DNA of 64,000 bases from Argopecten irradians (taxonomy: Eukaryota > Mollusca > Bivalvia > Pectinida > Pectinidae). Where the stretch lies: assembly GCF_041381155.1 (NCBI RefSeq), contig NC_091134.1, positions 40,569,338 through 40,633,337 of the forward strand, written 5' to 3'. Shown here in pieces: positions 26,601-39,552 of this stretch (positions are counted from its first letter, which is position 1; each line of letters opens with the position of its first letter). A program made the position numbers and the translations under genes. Below the pieces are notes generated by a model. The model was not told the origin of the DNA. It did not search any database and saw nothing but the letters and a program-made list of their open reading frames with translations.

Positions 26601-29600
26601 ATCAAAAGATGAATTTGAGGATTAATATTTATCAATCTATACTGATATTTTATGGCGATAGCAAGCTAACTAGCTCTAGATCTTGAGAAAGAGGAGCAAT
26701 GATTCATCTTCAAACATAACTTTAGGGGATATTGGATCCAGAGCAGAGCTTGCATCGGAAATAAAAAAAAAATCATTGTATTTATAATGATTGGAAATGA
26801 TCATAAAAGAATTGTGTGTGAGTTGGTATGCCATGTAAAATGTATTGATTTTACTAAATATCAAAAACCAATACCCAATAATATTTAGCTTGGAACACAT
26901 TAGTACACTATCTCTAAGATGAAGGTATACATATACAATATGAATTATTTTTGTATGAGGAAAAATGAGCTAAGATTATCTGCATTGATTTATCAAACCC
27001 AGACAAAAATGTAACAGCGCTTATACATGCATTAATTATATAAGACTTTCTAGATTAGCCCTATGCAGCTGCAGTAGTCAGCAGGTTATGAATTATTGAA
27101 GTCAGTATTTCATGGCCAATTAGAATTGTTTATGTTTCTAGTAGTAAATGAGCAATATCTAAATAAAGTATGAAATCTGTATCTCTATCTCTGTTAGCTA
27201 ATGGTGTCTTTGCTGTTAGTGAACTATGAGTTCCTGAGTAATCTTGAAAGAAATATATGTCGGTCTCAAATTTAAAGCTGTAGTTCTCCTACCCCCACCC
27301 AGCCACCCCTCCCCTCCTCAATTTTACAGTAGACAATTGATAATAATTGGTATCTTTCTTTTGATCATGAGTCGACTGTCGTACTGATTTCCCTGTTGTG
27401 TGTAGGTTATGTAAAGTGGGCTGATTTGTGCGTTGTATGTAGATCAGAGAAAATCAATATTATCATTCTGATGGGATCATCTCCTGCACCTAGACTCACA
27501 GCAGCGACCTCTCAGATAAAAAGTAGGACGCCACAACTTGTCCCCTTTATATTGTGTATTATAACATCACAAGATACATCAATACAATGAATCTGGTACA
27601 TCCTGATTTTGTGACCTTGAATAATGGTCATGATCAAGGTCAGTCTTTTGAACAAATCTTGCATTATCCCAGCATGTATTAGACTTGACATCTCTCTTCT
27701 AGCTCTCATTTAATTTTATATTCAGATACTGAAGGGTTTTGTACATGTTGTGTTCAGGGTTGTTCTTAATTAGTTATTTAAATGAAAATGTTTTATGGGG
27801 TCATCAATATTTTTTCATTGGTCACTTTCTCAAATGGTCAATTGACCTAACAGCCATCAGGTTTACGACAACGCAGACATACATCACCGATCGGACATCG
27901 ACAGGGCAATATTCGAGTAAGCAATGCATGTAGGTCAGAAACTCCATGTGTATTGGAAATCAATCTTGAGAGCTATAGATCACCATCCCATCAGTATGAG
28001 GTCAGTGCACTGGAGATCAACCGGGCCGTGCTATCATATACAAGTATACCTCACGTTAAAGCAGAGACTTGGTACTGTCTGGATGTAATTATAATTGTAT
28101 TGCAAGAAAATGAAAGAAAAAACATTTTTCTTAGGATTTTATTAAAAGAGTTACAAAAAAAGAGAGCTCAGTTAATGTTCTGATTGATGATTGATATACA
28201 AACAGAATATGTCATCACGTCATGTACCGGGTAACTGGTCGTTTAATACTGATGATATAAAACACACATACATGCGCTTTACCACGTAACCTAATTTAGT
28301 TTGAACCCAATCTGTGGAAATAGTCACATATTGATCTGCCTCAGTGGCTGGAGTGGTCAGCGACCCTAGGGGCTTTGTACCATCGGCCACTACACATGTG
28401 GTCATCTGTACATTCTCGGTGCAATGACCAGTTTATGTATTGATTTGTAGTTTACTACCACACATGCCTGCGTGTGTTCACACATAAACTTATTGGATTA
28501 GATCTCTTTCTGAAGTAAAAATCTGAAATTGATTTTACAGTTGACCAAATTTCTTTTCATTTTTCTATTAGATATATGTACCATGGTCTATTGCACAAAG
28601 ATTGACTTCAGCCAGCTCTGTTTTTGGCAAATCAGGATTTCAGTTGTTTATATGTTACAATTGACTTATAAACCATTTGATGCTTTTCTCATTTTGCTTA
28701 TGGAGATTTTGTTAGATTTGTCAGTAGCTTTTGTACTAAATATTTGAACAAACAAGTGTACACATATTTCAGTTTGTCTTCATTTGTCGATTGTAGAGTT
28801 CTATACTTTTTGTGGTTTCAAAAAAACTAGGTCAATCACTGTATGGCATACATTTACCTGCATTTAATATAAACTTAAATCATAAATAAATTTCAGTCTA
28901 GCATGGAGAAACAATTAAGCTGCCTGAATTTGTATATACACCTTTATCATACATCAAACTTCATTAATTTGGAATGAAATCAAACTTTTATATTAAAGAT
29001 GCTCCACCGCTGATAAATGGTATTTTTTCACTACCAAAAACAGGAGGGGGGATTTGGTAATTTTCTTCAGTCACAAAAGTCACTTACTTTACACCATTAC
29101 CACTATTGAAAAGTTTGAGCTTCTTATTCTACTTCAAGTTGAAAATATGAAAAATAATTAATTACATCCCGAAAAAATTCTGTGGCACTATATCCTATAT
29201 GGAATAAAGTACAGATTGCGAATGCACCAAAAGCAAAATAAATTATTTTTATATTAATTTTTGTGTTAATTAGACATATATATACACGATTAAACACCAA
29301 TTATTGTTCAAATAATCAATATCATTTATGCTCTGTCGGCGATGGAGCACCTTTAATTTCATTAACCATATTGAATAAAAATATGTTGGAAAATTATTTT
29401 ACACAGATAAATGGCCCTTTTGTTGTAATTTATCTATAGGAAATATATACTTATTGTGAGTTTTAAAAAAACTGTGACTTTTGTATTCTAACTTCCTGGT
29501 TCTGCCATATGCTAGACATGAGTCATCAATTAGGGTATGCATAGATGAAACTGCTGATAAAAAAAAAGAATTTGGAAGAAAAAAAATGTTGGCCTTGTAT

Positions 29601-32600
29601 ACATGTGTATAACCTGGTGTCTAGAAGGTTTGATCCTAATGCACTGTCGAGTGGGCTACTGGGCTGGGAACAGATATTAACTGGTTATTGATTGAGAATA
29701 TAATCATGTCGGTTTGAAGACTGTCACCAGCCACATCAATCTGGTGGTTCTGGTGGCTGGCTTCTTCAGTCCACTACATCAACCACTATTACATAACACA
29801 GGGATAAAGCAGGCCATCAACACATTAAACATGTGGGTGTAGCAGGACACACTGTCCCATTAAACATGTGTGTGTAGCAGGGCACTAAACCCATTAAACA
29901 TGTGGGTGTAGCAGGGCACTGTCCCTAAAAAATTTGGGTGTAGCAGGGCACTAAACCTATGAAACATGTAGGCGTAGCAGGTCACCAACCCATTAAACAT
30001 GTGGGTGTAGTCAGGGCACTGTCCCATTAAAAATATGGGTGTAGCAGGGCACTAAACCTATGAAACATGTAGGCATAGCAGGTCATCAACCCATTAAACA
30101 TGTGGGTGTAGCAGGGCACTGTCCCATTAAAAATATGGGTGTAGCAGGGCACTAAACCTATGAAACATGTAGGCATAGCAGGTCACCAACCCATTAAACA
30201 TGTGGGTGTAGCAGGGCACTGTCCCATTAAAAAATTGGGTGTAGCAGGGCACTAAACCTATGAAACATGTAGGCGTAGCAGGTCACTAACCCATTAAACA
30301 TGTGGGTGTTTTAGGTCACTAATCCCATTAAACATGTGGATGTAGTAGGTCACTAACCCATTAAACATGTGGGTGTAGCTGGGCAACAACCCATTAAACA
30401 TGTGGATGTAGCAGGGCAACAAACCATTAAACATGTGGGTGTAGCAGGGCAACAAACCATTAAATATGTGGGTGTAGCAGGGCAACAACCCATTAAACAT
30501 ATTGGTGTAGCAGGACATTGTCCCATTAAACATGTGGGTGTAGCAGGACACACTGTCCCATTAAACATGTGTGTGTAGCAGGGCACTAAACCCATTAAAC
30601 ATGTGGGTGTAGCAGGGCACTGTCCCATTAAAAATATGGGTGTAGCAGGGCAACAAACCTATGAAACATGTAGGCGTAGCAGGTCACCAACCCATTAAAC
30701 ATGTGGGTGTAGTCAGGGCACTGTCCCATTAAAAATATGGGTGTAGCAGGGCACTAAACCTATGAAACATGTAGGCATAGCAGGTCATCAACCCATCAAA
30801 CATGTGGGTGTAGCAGGGCACTGTCCCATTAAAAATATGGGTGTAGCAGGGCACTAAACCTATGAAACATGTAGGCATAGCAGGTCACCAACCCATTAAA
30901 CATGTGGGTGTAGCAGGGCACTGTCCCATTAAAAAATTGGGTGTAGCAGGGCACTAAACCAATGAAACATGTAGGCGTAGCAGGTCACTAACCCATTAAA
31001 CATGTGGGTGTTTTAGGTCACTAATCCCATTAAACATGTGGATGTAGTAGGTCACTAACCCATTAAACATGTGGGTGTAGCTGGGCAACAACCCATTAAA
31101 CATGTGGATGTAGCAGGGCAACAAACCATTAAACATGTGGGTGTAGCAGGGCAACAAACCATTAAATATGTGGGTGTAGCAGGGCAACAACCCATTAAAC
31201 ATATTGGTGTAGCAGGACACTGTCCCATTAAACATGTGGGTGTAGCAGGGCAACAAACCATTAAATATGTGGGTGTAGCAGGGCAACAACCCATTAAACA
31301 TATTGGTGTAGCAGGACACTGTCCCATTAAACATGTGGGTGTAGCAGGACACTGTCCTATAAACATGTGGGTGTAGCAGGGCAACAATCCATTAAACATG
31401 TGGATGTAGCAGGGCAACAAACCATTAAATATGTGGGTGTAGCAGGGCAACAACCCATTAAACATATTGGTGTAGCAGGACACTGTCCCATTAAACATGT
31501 GGGTGTAGCAGGACACTGTCCTATAAACATGTGGGTGTAGCAGGGCAACAATCCATTAAACATGTGGATGTAGCAGGGCAACAAACCATTAAATATGTGG
31601 GTGTAGCAGGGCAACAAACCATTAAATATGTGGGTGTAGCAGGGCAACAACCCATTAAACATATTGGTGTAGCAGGACACTGTCCCATTAAACATGTGGG
31701 TGTAGCAGGGCAACAATCCATTAAGGTTAAACCTTGTTTGTAACTGATTTGTAAAAATACATTCTTGCATAATAGATCATTCAGAAACTGACATTTGCTT
31801 GATGTTAGGAAATAGCTGGGAACTTTTTAAACATGTGGTGTGTAGCAGGGCAACAACCCATTAAACATGTGGGTGTAGCAGGGCAACAAACCATTAAACA
31901 TGTGGGTGTAGCAGGGCAACAAACCATTAAACATATGGGTGTAGCAGGGCAACAATCCATTAAGGTTAAACCTTGTTTGTAACTGATTTGTAAAAATACA
32001 TTCTTGCATAATAGATCATTCAGAAACTGACATTTGCTTGATATTAAGAAATAGCTGGGAACTTCATGTAGGTGTGGTTGGCATGTCGACATGAAAATAA
32101 TGATGTTGTTGAAAATCTAAAAATCTCCTTAATATGTGTACAGCCCTCAAGGTAGAACTTGTAGCAGTATTGGTTCTGTATGCTTCACACCTACGCTGCT
32201 TGCAGTATTGCCAGGTATATAAATCAAGTAGTAAAGCCTGATGAGCTAGGCAGCTTTACACTGTTCTTATACTGGTGCTGAAAAGCAAGGACGCTTACAA
32301 ACCAAAGCAACATCAAAATTTGAATTGCAAAACATTGATCATGATGAAGATATTTCTTTAAAACAAGAGCAGCCGACTACATTAAGATAGATGTATTCAT
32401 GGCACAAGGCAAATGAAACTGGAGGAGAAGCCTTTGAGTCTGAAATCTATAAAGTTTACTCAGAAATCAATATTTCAGTGGAGGGCTTCCTTCTTCCAAG
32501 ACATAGAAGGAGCAGGAAAATGAATTTCCTGGGCTTCCAACATACGCATTTCTCAATGCAGTTGACACAATTTCCTTGTATTGTGTTTCATAAATCTAAG

Positions 32601-35600
32601 AGAAGCAATCTTATGTTGCTAGTCGCAGATGCTATTGAATGTCTATGAGGAAAACCTTGTTTTTTATTGATGTTACGAAAGCCTGGGTTTTGGGGATTTT
32701 TTTTTCATACACATTAGGTTGAAATGTTGAAGTAGAGTCATTGTTTCTCAATTTTCAAGAAGTAAATGTAGTTTCAGAATACAGTATTTTATGTCTTAGT
32801 CTGTGTTTTGTATGTAATTGATTATTGCTATTTGTTGTAATGCATGGTTGTACAGTTAGTTAGTCATTTAGAGGATGTTAAATCTCATTTTTGGAATAGT
32901 ATATGTATATAATATAAAAAATGGGTCATGTGTCCTTAATGTAGTCACACCATCAATGTTTGCTTTAAAATGCTCAGGGGAAGTCCTAAAATACCAAAAT
33001 GTAGTCATTTGTGGTAAATCTAATAGACTATACAGTTGATGATTTTTGTGGGGTGATTCGATTGTTGAGCTTGAATTAATCCTCAAAATCTCCATGCATA
33101 TATACAATCAATTAGTTACCAGGTAAATTTGACATGTTTGAACTGCAGCACTTTACTACCAACATCTAGAAAATGCTAGTACTACTGCACAAATAAAAAT
33201 ATGCCATGAAGATATTTGTTCATCCTTTGAAAGATTATTTCTAACACTGATTCAAGAAATTCCTCTTTTTCCTTAATATTGTGAATATTAAAATACTGTA
33301 TGTATAAGTTTTTTTGTGTGGCAAAATATTTAAATTTATTCCTTTCTTTTCAGAATGTTGATGATGGAGAAGAAACAGTTGATATTAGTGATGGTAAGTA
33401 CACTTGCACTCTTATTTGATTTCTATATGCAGCTATACCAGTATATTTTTAGGGGTTTGATACCTTAATATTTCAGGGTCATTTAGAGTTATCCCCCTTA
33501 TAGGAAGTTTTTTTCTTTTACTGAAGATGGAAGGTCTGTGCTTCAAGTTTTTAAGGCTCCTTATTTAAGTTGCATATTTTCCTATTACAGATATAATTAG
33601 CTGTCAGAAACTAGTAGATGTTTTTGTCAAATATCACCTTAGCATGTTCATCAATTGGTTTATATTAATTTAGTTCTGAACTGATGCTAACTTTTAAATA
33701 ATTAATACCTTATTGTTGAAAATGAGTTTGTGTTCACTGGTTTTGCCACATTTCCTTCAATAGGCCTATGTAAGTTAGTATCAATATTGGTGATTAAATT
33801 TGTTTTATACTGCATTCCATTTAAAATTGTATGTTATAGATATGGCTGAGGCAGCCATGCTGAAGCCTAATCAATACATTAGGAATCCATGCTTACTTAT
33901 AATCATTCCTGATAATATTTTAATGTAGAATAATATTCTTGAAATCTGTTTACAGAAGAGGAAAGGCAGGGATTATGTCAATATAAAGCTTAGAATCTGT
34001 AGATACACTTTTTATTTATTTTTTTATTTATCAGAAAACTTCAGACAAGCTGTAATGGAAGGAGATTATTTGTTGGTGAAAAAAGCATTGAGCAGCAAAA
34101 AGAAGTTTGATGTAGAATCTGTGGATGATTTGGGGATTACATTGCTGATGTATTCAGCTCAAAATGGTGAGGCCTCATTAAAATAGTGTCACTCTTCATG
34201 GATCAACTTGTTCTAAAATCTTAAAATCTATGCAAATAAAAAAAAAATCCTTAAATGAAACTTCCATTTTTATTGAATGTTTCGTCTTTGAGGCAGGTTC
34301 CAGGAAACATAATTCCTAAGATTTAAAATGATAATTTTAATCCACTGAGACACATACTATTGATTTTTTGAAATGATAGTTCCTGTGATTTGTTTTAATT
34401 TCATGTGATTATATTTCTTTAATTCACCATGCCTACTTAAAATTATTAGATTGCTTGTAATATGTTATATTTTAGGTAATGATGATATAGCAGAGCTGCT
34501 AGTCAACCACAAAGCAAACATCAACGCACAGCAACATAACGGCACAACATCCCTCATGCTGGCATGCGAACATGTAAGTGGTAACGATACACCGATCATC
34601 AATCTGATGTGTGTTCACACTGATATGGTACATTTAATTCCCTTTGTGGCTTTGTTTGGTGGGATTTATTTTGTGTCTAAAACCAGGATCAATTTCAAAG
34701 CATCATTAAATTGTAAACGTTCTGTGGCAAATGTAAACATGAGAGTTCAGAAAGCCCCTGCAATACGTTATCATCAAGACTTCCACCAGAGAAGTCTAAC
34801 AGAGCTTGCATGTCAGTGGCCTTATTTCAGTGTCAGATCAAATAGTAAGTGCATCATTTGCATTAAACACAAGACATACAGTACATTTCAGATGTTTTGG
34901 CTACTTAAATTCTATCAAAATTCATTTGATTAATAATTACGTGCTACAAAGTATCTTTCACTAATATTGGTTTATAAAAAATACTCCCTGAATTCATTGA
35001 ATAATGTAAATTTCCATAGCAAATTAAGTTAACTATTTCAAAATTTTATATTAGATTTACAATCTAGAATATTAAGTGTCATTATTGGTTATTTAGGCTC
35101 ACATCTGTACAGTAGCATTACTAGTTGAGCTGGGAGCCAATGTGAACCTGCAGCAGACGACGGGGGAAACAGCACTAATGAAGGTAACAACACCTTGTCT
35201 TCAGCGGCATGCTTCAGTGTGGTAGCACTATAAAAAGAGCAAGAATCTCATTATTACAAGAAGACACAACATAAATATAACTGCAGCCTCCCAAAAAATT
35301 GACATTCACACATGCAATGACCGTTGCTGTTAATATAATGTTAAACCTAATCAAATAATACCTTAAGTTTGATATACAGGGGTTTAATTGTCTGAGATAA
35401 AATGTTCTTATTTGATATTATTTGAATAAGAAATACTGACAGTAATCCTTAAGTACACAGCAAAATCTTGAGTCAGTGAGCGGAAGACAAGTCATCGAAA
35501 TGTCACATGAAAACTGGTTAGGTAACAATATCAATGAACAAAACTTGTGTCTGAAAACATGTTGCCAAAATTAGTGAAATAATTAGAAGTGTTTGATTTA

Positions 35601-37807
35601 AAGGCGGTGAGACGCGGCCATAAGCAGATTGTGAAGTTCCTGTTGGAGCATGGTGCTAACTTCTCGGCTCAGAACAACTCAGGATTTACTGCAGTCACGT
35701 ACGCCAAAATGATGAGACTGACCGAGATAGAGGACATCATTGTGGATTATATCTCCAGGTATTTGATCCATACTCTATTACAGGTTGACTATCCTTTGCA
35801 TTTATCTATAAGAAGTTCATAAGGAGTCCATATCTAAAAGGTTAAAGAAGTACATTGTTTATTTTGTATAAAATCAAGTTTTAGTAAATTTCCTGCAGAA
35901 TTGATATCTGTAACTGGAAAAAAATCAGTCCTCAAAAAGATTTCTACGTTTCACAAAATTTAAAAGAAACTTATCACTTCTAAAAAAAAATCTTGTGCAT
36001 AGAAATATGTACAGTAAAACCTTATTTATAAAGAAACCCAATTATAACATGGTTATAACATAGAAATTCTCCTTCTCCGTCCAGTTTCATATATGTTTGT
36101 AATGTGTGTATAATTTTGGAGGTTCAGTATAACCATGTGTTACTGTACATGCAAGTGAAATTTGATTGAAAGACATGCTATAATGCGTCTTGGTATTATG
36201 AAATATCTATGGTATTTTCTATGTAATATTTATTCGCCTGAAATAGTGATCTCTAAATGAATGACTCCTATCAATGTGCTATTTATTTCCAGATTAACCA
36301 ATGAGTTTGACAAACAAGTGGCCATCACACTAAATAGTACAGCCAAGATCATCAGTGCTCTCTTCCCGCTCCAGTGCTTCCCGCTGTCAGAGGGAGAAAA
36401 ATTCTCTGTCAACTTTAAACACGAACTTCAGGCCAACACTCCAGGTTGGTATAAACATATCTAAAGCTTTGTTTTAAGTGATAAAACCGTCTAGGGTTGC
36501 AACTTCCAAGTAATCTGAAGGCCTGATTGATTTAAAGCACTATGGAAATTGTTTCTGTATGTCTATTGACATTTAACAAGAAATATTAGCAAAGTTGTCT
36601 TATTTCTTTTTTTATGCAATACAAATAAATTTAGATTTAAATCATAATGATGGAAGAAAAAATAATACAAAGAAACAATTGGTAAAATTTCCTGAGTTTC
36701 CAAATTTTCATTGTCATGTTATTAGATGATATTAAAAAAAAATCAAATTAAACGGACATAAAGATTGAATATAAATTATTTGAAAGAAAAAAAAATCATT
36801 TTAAGTTTCAGCTATTAAAATGAACAAGTTAAGTTTATATCATCATTTTCCACCACAGGTGTAGGGTACCTGTTGTTTGTTGCCCATGCCCGTATCACGG
36901 CCCAGGATATTCGATGTCGGTTTTATGGTCCTTGTGCTGTACAGAATGTCTCGCTTAATGGAGTCCAACAACCACCACTAACAGAGGTAAACCACTGTCA
37001 TAGAATTATCTCCCTTTAAAATGGATAATGATTATTGACAATTTATTACTTTATAAGAAAAAACAACACTTCCATGAGCAAATAACTCTGCATGTAAAAT
37101 GGAGTCAGCAGTACTACAAGATGTTGAGGGTGTAACATGGTTGTCCATCTTTTGGCTTTATACTTTATCTTGTCTTAGGCATCGGGCATAACTTGGAAGA
37201 TGCTGTGTGTGCTTCTGATCCTAATCAAACTTTTCACTTGGTCCTATCTACTTAAAGAGTAAATGAGGTTTGACTGTAAATGTTTTCACCGGGGGTCAAA
37301 TTATGTTGGATGTCACTTGATGTCGTGGACTTACATGTTCTACTTCTTTTATCCTAAACAAATTTTGTATTATCATTGCCATCTATTGAGTTGATATTTG
37401 ACTGCTTCATTTTTCAGGAGGCCAACTTTGTGTTATCATGTTGCCCTCTACAACATGGAAGGAATGAAGTTATTATCAACACTGTACCAGCACCAGGATC
37501 AAAGGTTAGTATAGTATGAATATTATTGAAGATTAATCCTGTGTAGTATTATAAAACTATAGAAACTAGCAATAAATATTTTGCCAAAATCAGAAAAGTT
37601 ATTTCTTCTTATTGCCAATTAAAGTTGATCACAAATGACATGAAAATTGCGTTCACATGACATGACAGTTAGTATATTAAACTAATTTAAAGTATAGACC
37701 AAATTATGACCATGTGCATTTAAATTGTTTAAAATAATTCTTGATATCATGTATTTCAGGCCAAACTAGTGGTATGTGCATACAAAGCCCAGCTGATTGA
37801 CTCATAG
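20693..37807 (+). CDS. MPHOSPH8: M-phase phosphoprotein 8 (MPP8), N-terminal exon not seen
   Basis: Fourteen exons: 20693-20854, 21385-21861, 22464-22506, 23197-23829, 23990-24054, 33354-33393, 34035-34166, 34476-34573, 35097-35183, 35604-35758, 36293-36444, 36859-36986, 37418-37504, 37760-37807 (stop TAG). All junctions have GT/AG sites and matching phase; they sum to 768 codons plus stop. Exon 1 encodes most of a chromodomain (LYKVRWRGY...DDTWEP). It shows the W and Y of the methyl-lysine cage; the first cage aromatic would be in the unseen upstream exon. Next is a long Lys/Ser/Glu-rich linker with an acidic run (EEDEEEEE), then ankyrin repeats from 34035 to 35758 (INAQQHNGTTSLMLA, VNLQQTTGETALMK, FLLEHGANFSAQNNSG), then the MPP8 C-terminal domain. 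In vertebrates MPP8 reads H3K9me3 as part of the HUSH silencing complex in the nucleus; human MPP8 is about 860 aa. The role here is inferred from orthology. Single-base borders of the shortest exons are predictions. Confidence 0.9.
28328..28400 (+). repeat. Possible tRNA-like SINE head fragment
   Basis: The stretch CAGTGGCTGGAGTGGTCAGC resembles a tRNA A-box region (TGGCnnAGTGG). No convincing B-box follows at the right distance, so this is a weak call. Confidence 0.2.
28993..29356. mobile_element. MITE-like element, copy C (in MPHOSPH8 intron)
   Basis: A 364-bp element with ends TTAAAGATGCTCCACCGCTG and GGCGATGGAGCACCTTTAA, which are inverted repeats with a few mismatches. Its interior aligns throughout with 5701-6066, including ACACCATTACCAC and CATCCCGAAAAAATTCTGTG. 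The copies have diverged by scattered substitutions, so insertion is not recent. Confidence 0.8.
29823..31722. repeat. 33-bp minisatellite with higher-order structure
   Basis: Units of about 33 bp contain CATTAAACATGTGGGTGTAG followed by CAGGGCAACAA or CAGGACACTGTCC variants. A block of about 701 bp is duplicated head to tail. For example CATGTGGGTGTAGCAGGACA occurs at about 29830 and 30531, and GGGTGTTTTAGGTCACTAAT near 30303 and 31004. Inside the second block, 99-100-bp three-unit groups repeat again. Because the unit is 33 bp, long open frames appear on both strands (CYTHMFNG-type repeats); these are not called as genes. The array lies wholly in an MPHOSPH8 intron. Confidence 0.95.
31690..32063. 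repeat. 239-bp duplication closing the 33-bp array
   Basis: The array edge plus unique flank (CAATCCATTAAGGTTAAACC onward to AATAGCTGGGAACTT) occurs at about 31712-31825 and again at about 31951-32064, offset 239 bp. Only a few substitutions separate the copies. A few 33-bp units lie between them. This shows that the array boundary itself was duplicated. Confidence 0.88.
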
Positions 37808-38400
37808 ACTTGTGGGATTATTGTCCTGGACATAAAATGTTAGGTGAGACGAAAATGTCTGGGACATAGACACCTGTACATAGACATAAATCTTCATGGA
37901 GAGTGTCCAAAGGAACATTACTGAAGACTTGTGGAGAGACAGTAAAAGGGAGACACTACAATTCTAAGGATTTCCAACTCAGATTTGTGCAGGTAGTGTC
38001 TCAAGCCCTCAGGTGTCACAACAGAAATCTCCACCTACTCCATACCTGTTGATCTCATTCATTGAAATTATGTGTTTCCTCTTCCGTTGATCTCGCATAT
38101 GAAGACGAAAAGGAGAAATCAGAATTACTGTACATTTTCTATCATTGTATTGATGAAACATTTGAACAGCAGTTGGAACCTAGTTCATGTTTGTTCATTA
38201 ACTTTGTAGAATATAAGAATTCTGGTGTGAGGGATTTGTGATAAAGCAGACAGACACACAGGAACCAAGCTCCTGGTCACCGTAACAGAAAGGATGGAAT
38301 GATACTGATATCTGGATAGGATATTTATATGTACTATGTGTAGGACTAGTTCGTGGCTCACAATAGATCAGTTTCAGACTTTTAGGGAAAGGGTAAAAAA

Positions 38401-38555
38401 GCAGAAGAGCTATTGAGATGAAACTTTACATGTTGGTGAAAGTGTAAAAACAGCAGAAGAGCTATTGAAATGAAAATTTACATGTTGGTGAAAATGTAAA
38501 AAAGCAGAAGAGCTATTGAGATGAAAATTTTACATGTTTGCTATTTTGTACAGTT
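38401..38555. repeat. 51/52-bp tandem repeat, 3 copies
   Basis: GCAGAAGAGCTATTGAGATG starts at 38401 and recurs with minor changes at 38453 and 38504. Each copy continues with TTTACATGTTGGTGAAA or a close variant. It probably lies in the MPHOSPH8 3' UTR. Confidence 0.9.
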
Positions 38556-39546
38556 TATACATGAAAACATAAAACTATCTACCAAGTGTATGTACATATA
38601 TATGTATACCAGGGCCGTATTTGTTACAGGAGATAAGGCAGGATAGTGTCATACACAGTATATTTCATTTGTACAAAGCCAGTTATTACCACATTAGAGT
38701 GATATTAGATGTATTCTCGTGTTGGGTTTTGTTATCATCACTTTTAATCATCAGTTTAGTACATATAAGCCTAACAATGCAAATAGCGACAACACATCAT
38801 TAAGGCAAATGGCATTTCGGTAATTGATGGAGACGAATAACATCCCAATTTTGTTTTTTACGCAGACCAAGATCATCTCTGGTGATTTGCTGAAAAAACC
38901 ATCCCTGTGACAACCACATTATGCCAATATAATTTAATACCGGTAAAATGTTATGTTTAAAACACTGTAAATATGTTTCAGGAAGTCCTGACCAAAAAAA
39001 ACAACAAATAATGAGAATCAAGAAAGTAAACAAATTGATATTTGATTTCAAAAAGTTTTTAATTTATATAATTGAGTGTGTTGCAAGGATTCTATTTGTG
39101 AGCATGCTATCTGATTTTGCTATTAAATCAAAGTTTTGAAATATAAAATTAAATAGAGACAAAATACAAGGTGACCTGAGAATTAGTTTTAAACTGCTAA
39201 TTGTAAATGATTGTGATATTTATTATGAAGGGTACTTATTGTCCCCTCACTGTCCCTGTGTGTTGTATATAAATCTATGTCTGTGTATTTCCCTTTCAAT
39301 CTTTTTGCAATTACCGATAATCTTAGATCATTCGAAATTTAATTTCTGCACATTTAATTTTGTAATTGACTTGATAGAAATTCTTTGAATGGAACTACAG
39401 GTTCCTGTAATTCATATTATTTACTCTAAAAACTGAAATTAATACAAATAAGAATTTTTTTATTTCCATTTATCCTGAATAATTAATATGTAATTATTTT
39501 ACTGTAATCTTGCACAAATGTGTCCATTTTCAACTGATGATGATAA

Positions 39547-39552
39547 AATAAA
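39547..39552 (+). terminator. Candidate poly(A) signal, MPHOSPH8
   Basis: AATAAA followed by T/G-rich sequence (GAGTCTTTGTGGG). It lies 1.74 kb after the stop codon. Other signals further right are possible. Confidence 0.3.

Larger units (their letters stand above)
24055..33353 (+). other. 9.3-kb MPHOSPH8 intron rich in repeats
   Basis: Bounded by donor AAG|GTGGGT and acceptor TTTTCAG|AATG, both in phase 0. It contains the MITE-like copy at 28993-29356 and the 33-bp array at about 29.8-32.1 kb. The remainder is unremarkable AT-rich sequence. The open frames inside it (for example 32391-32648) show no similarity that I recognise. Confidence 0.75.
37808..39552 (+). other. Probable 3' UTR of MPHOSPH8
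   Basis: Sequence after the TAG stop up to the first clear AATAAA I see. It contains the three-copy 51/52-bp repeat at 38401-38555. No coding similarity is present; the extent is inferred from the polyadenylation signal only. Confidence 0.35.

Noticed and set aside
15465..32064. Possible CRISPR-like arrays
   Set aside because: The units are contiguous tandem repeats with no unique spacers, and the genome is eukaryotic.
30294..32092. Repeat-protein-like frames (CYTHMFNG and VAGQQPIKH types)
   Set aside because: Direct products of the 33-bp intronic array, open on both strands.
34574..34933. Long open extension after the ankyrin exon ending at 34573
   Set aside because: It is intron read-through past a clear GTAAGT donor; the next ankyrin exon joins in phase at 35097.
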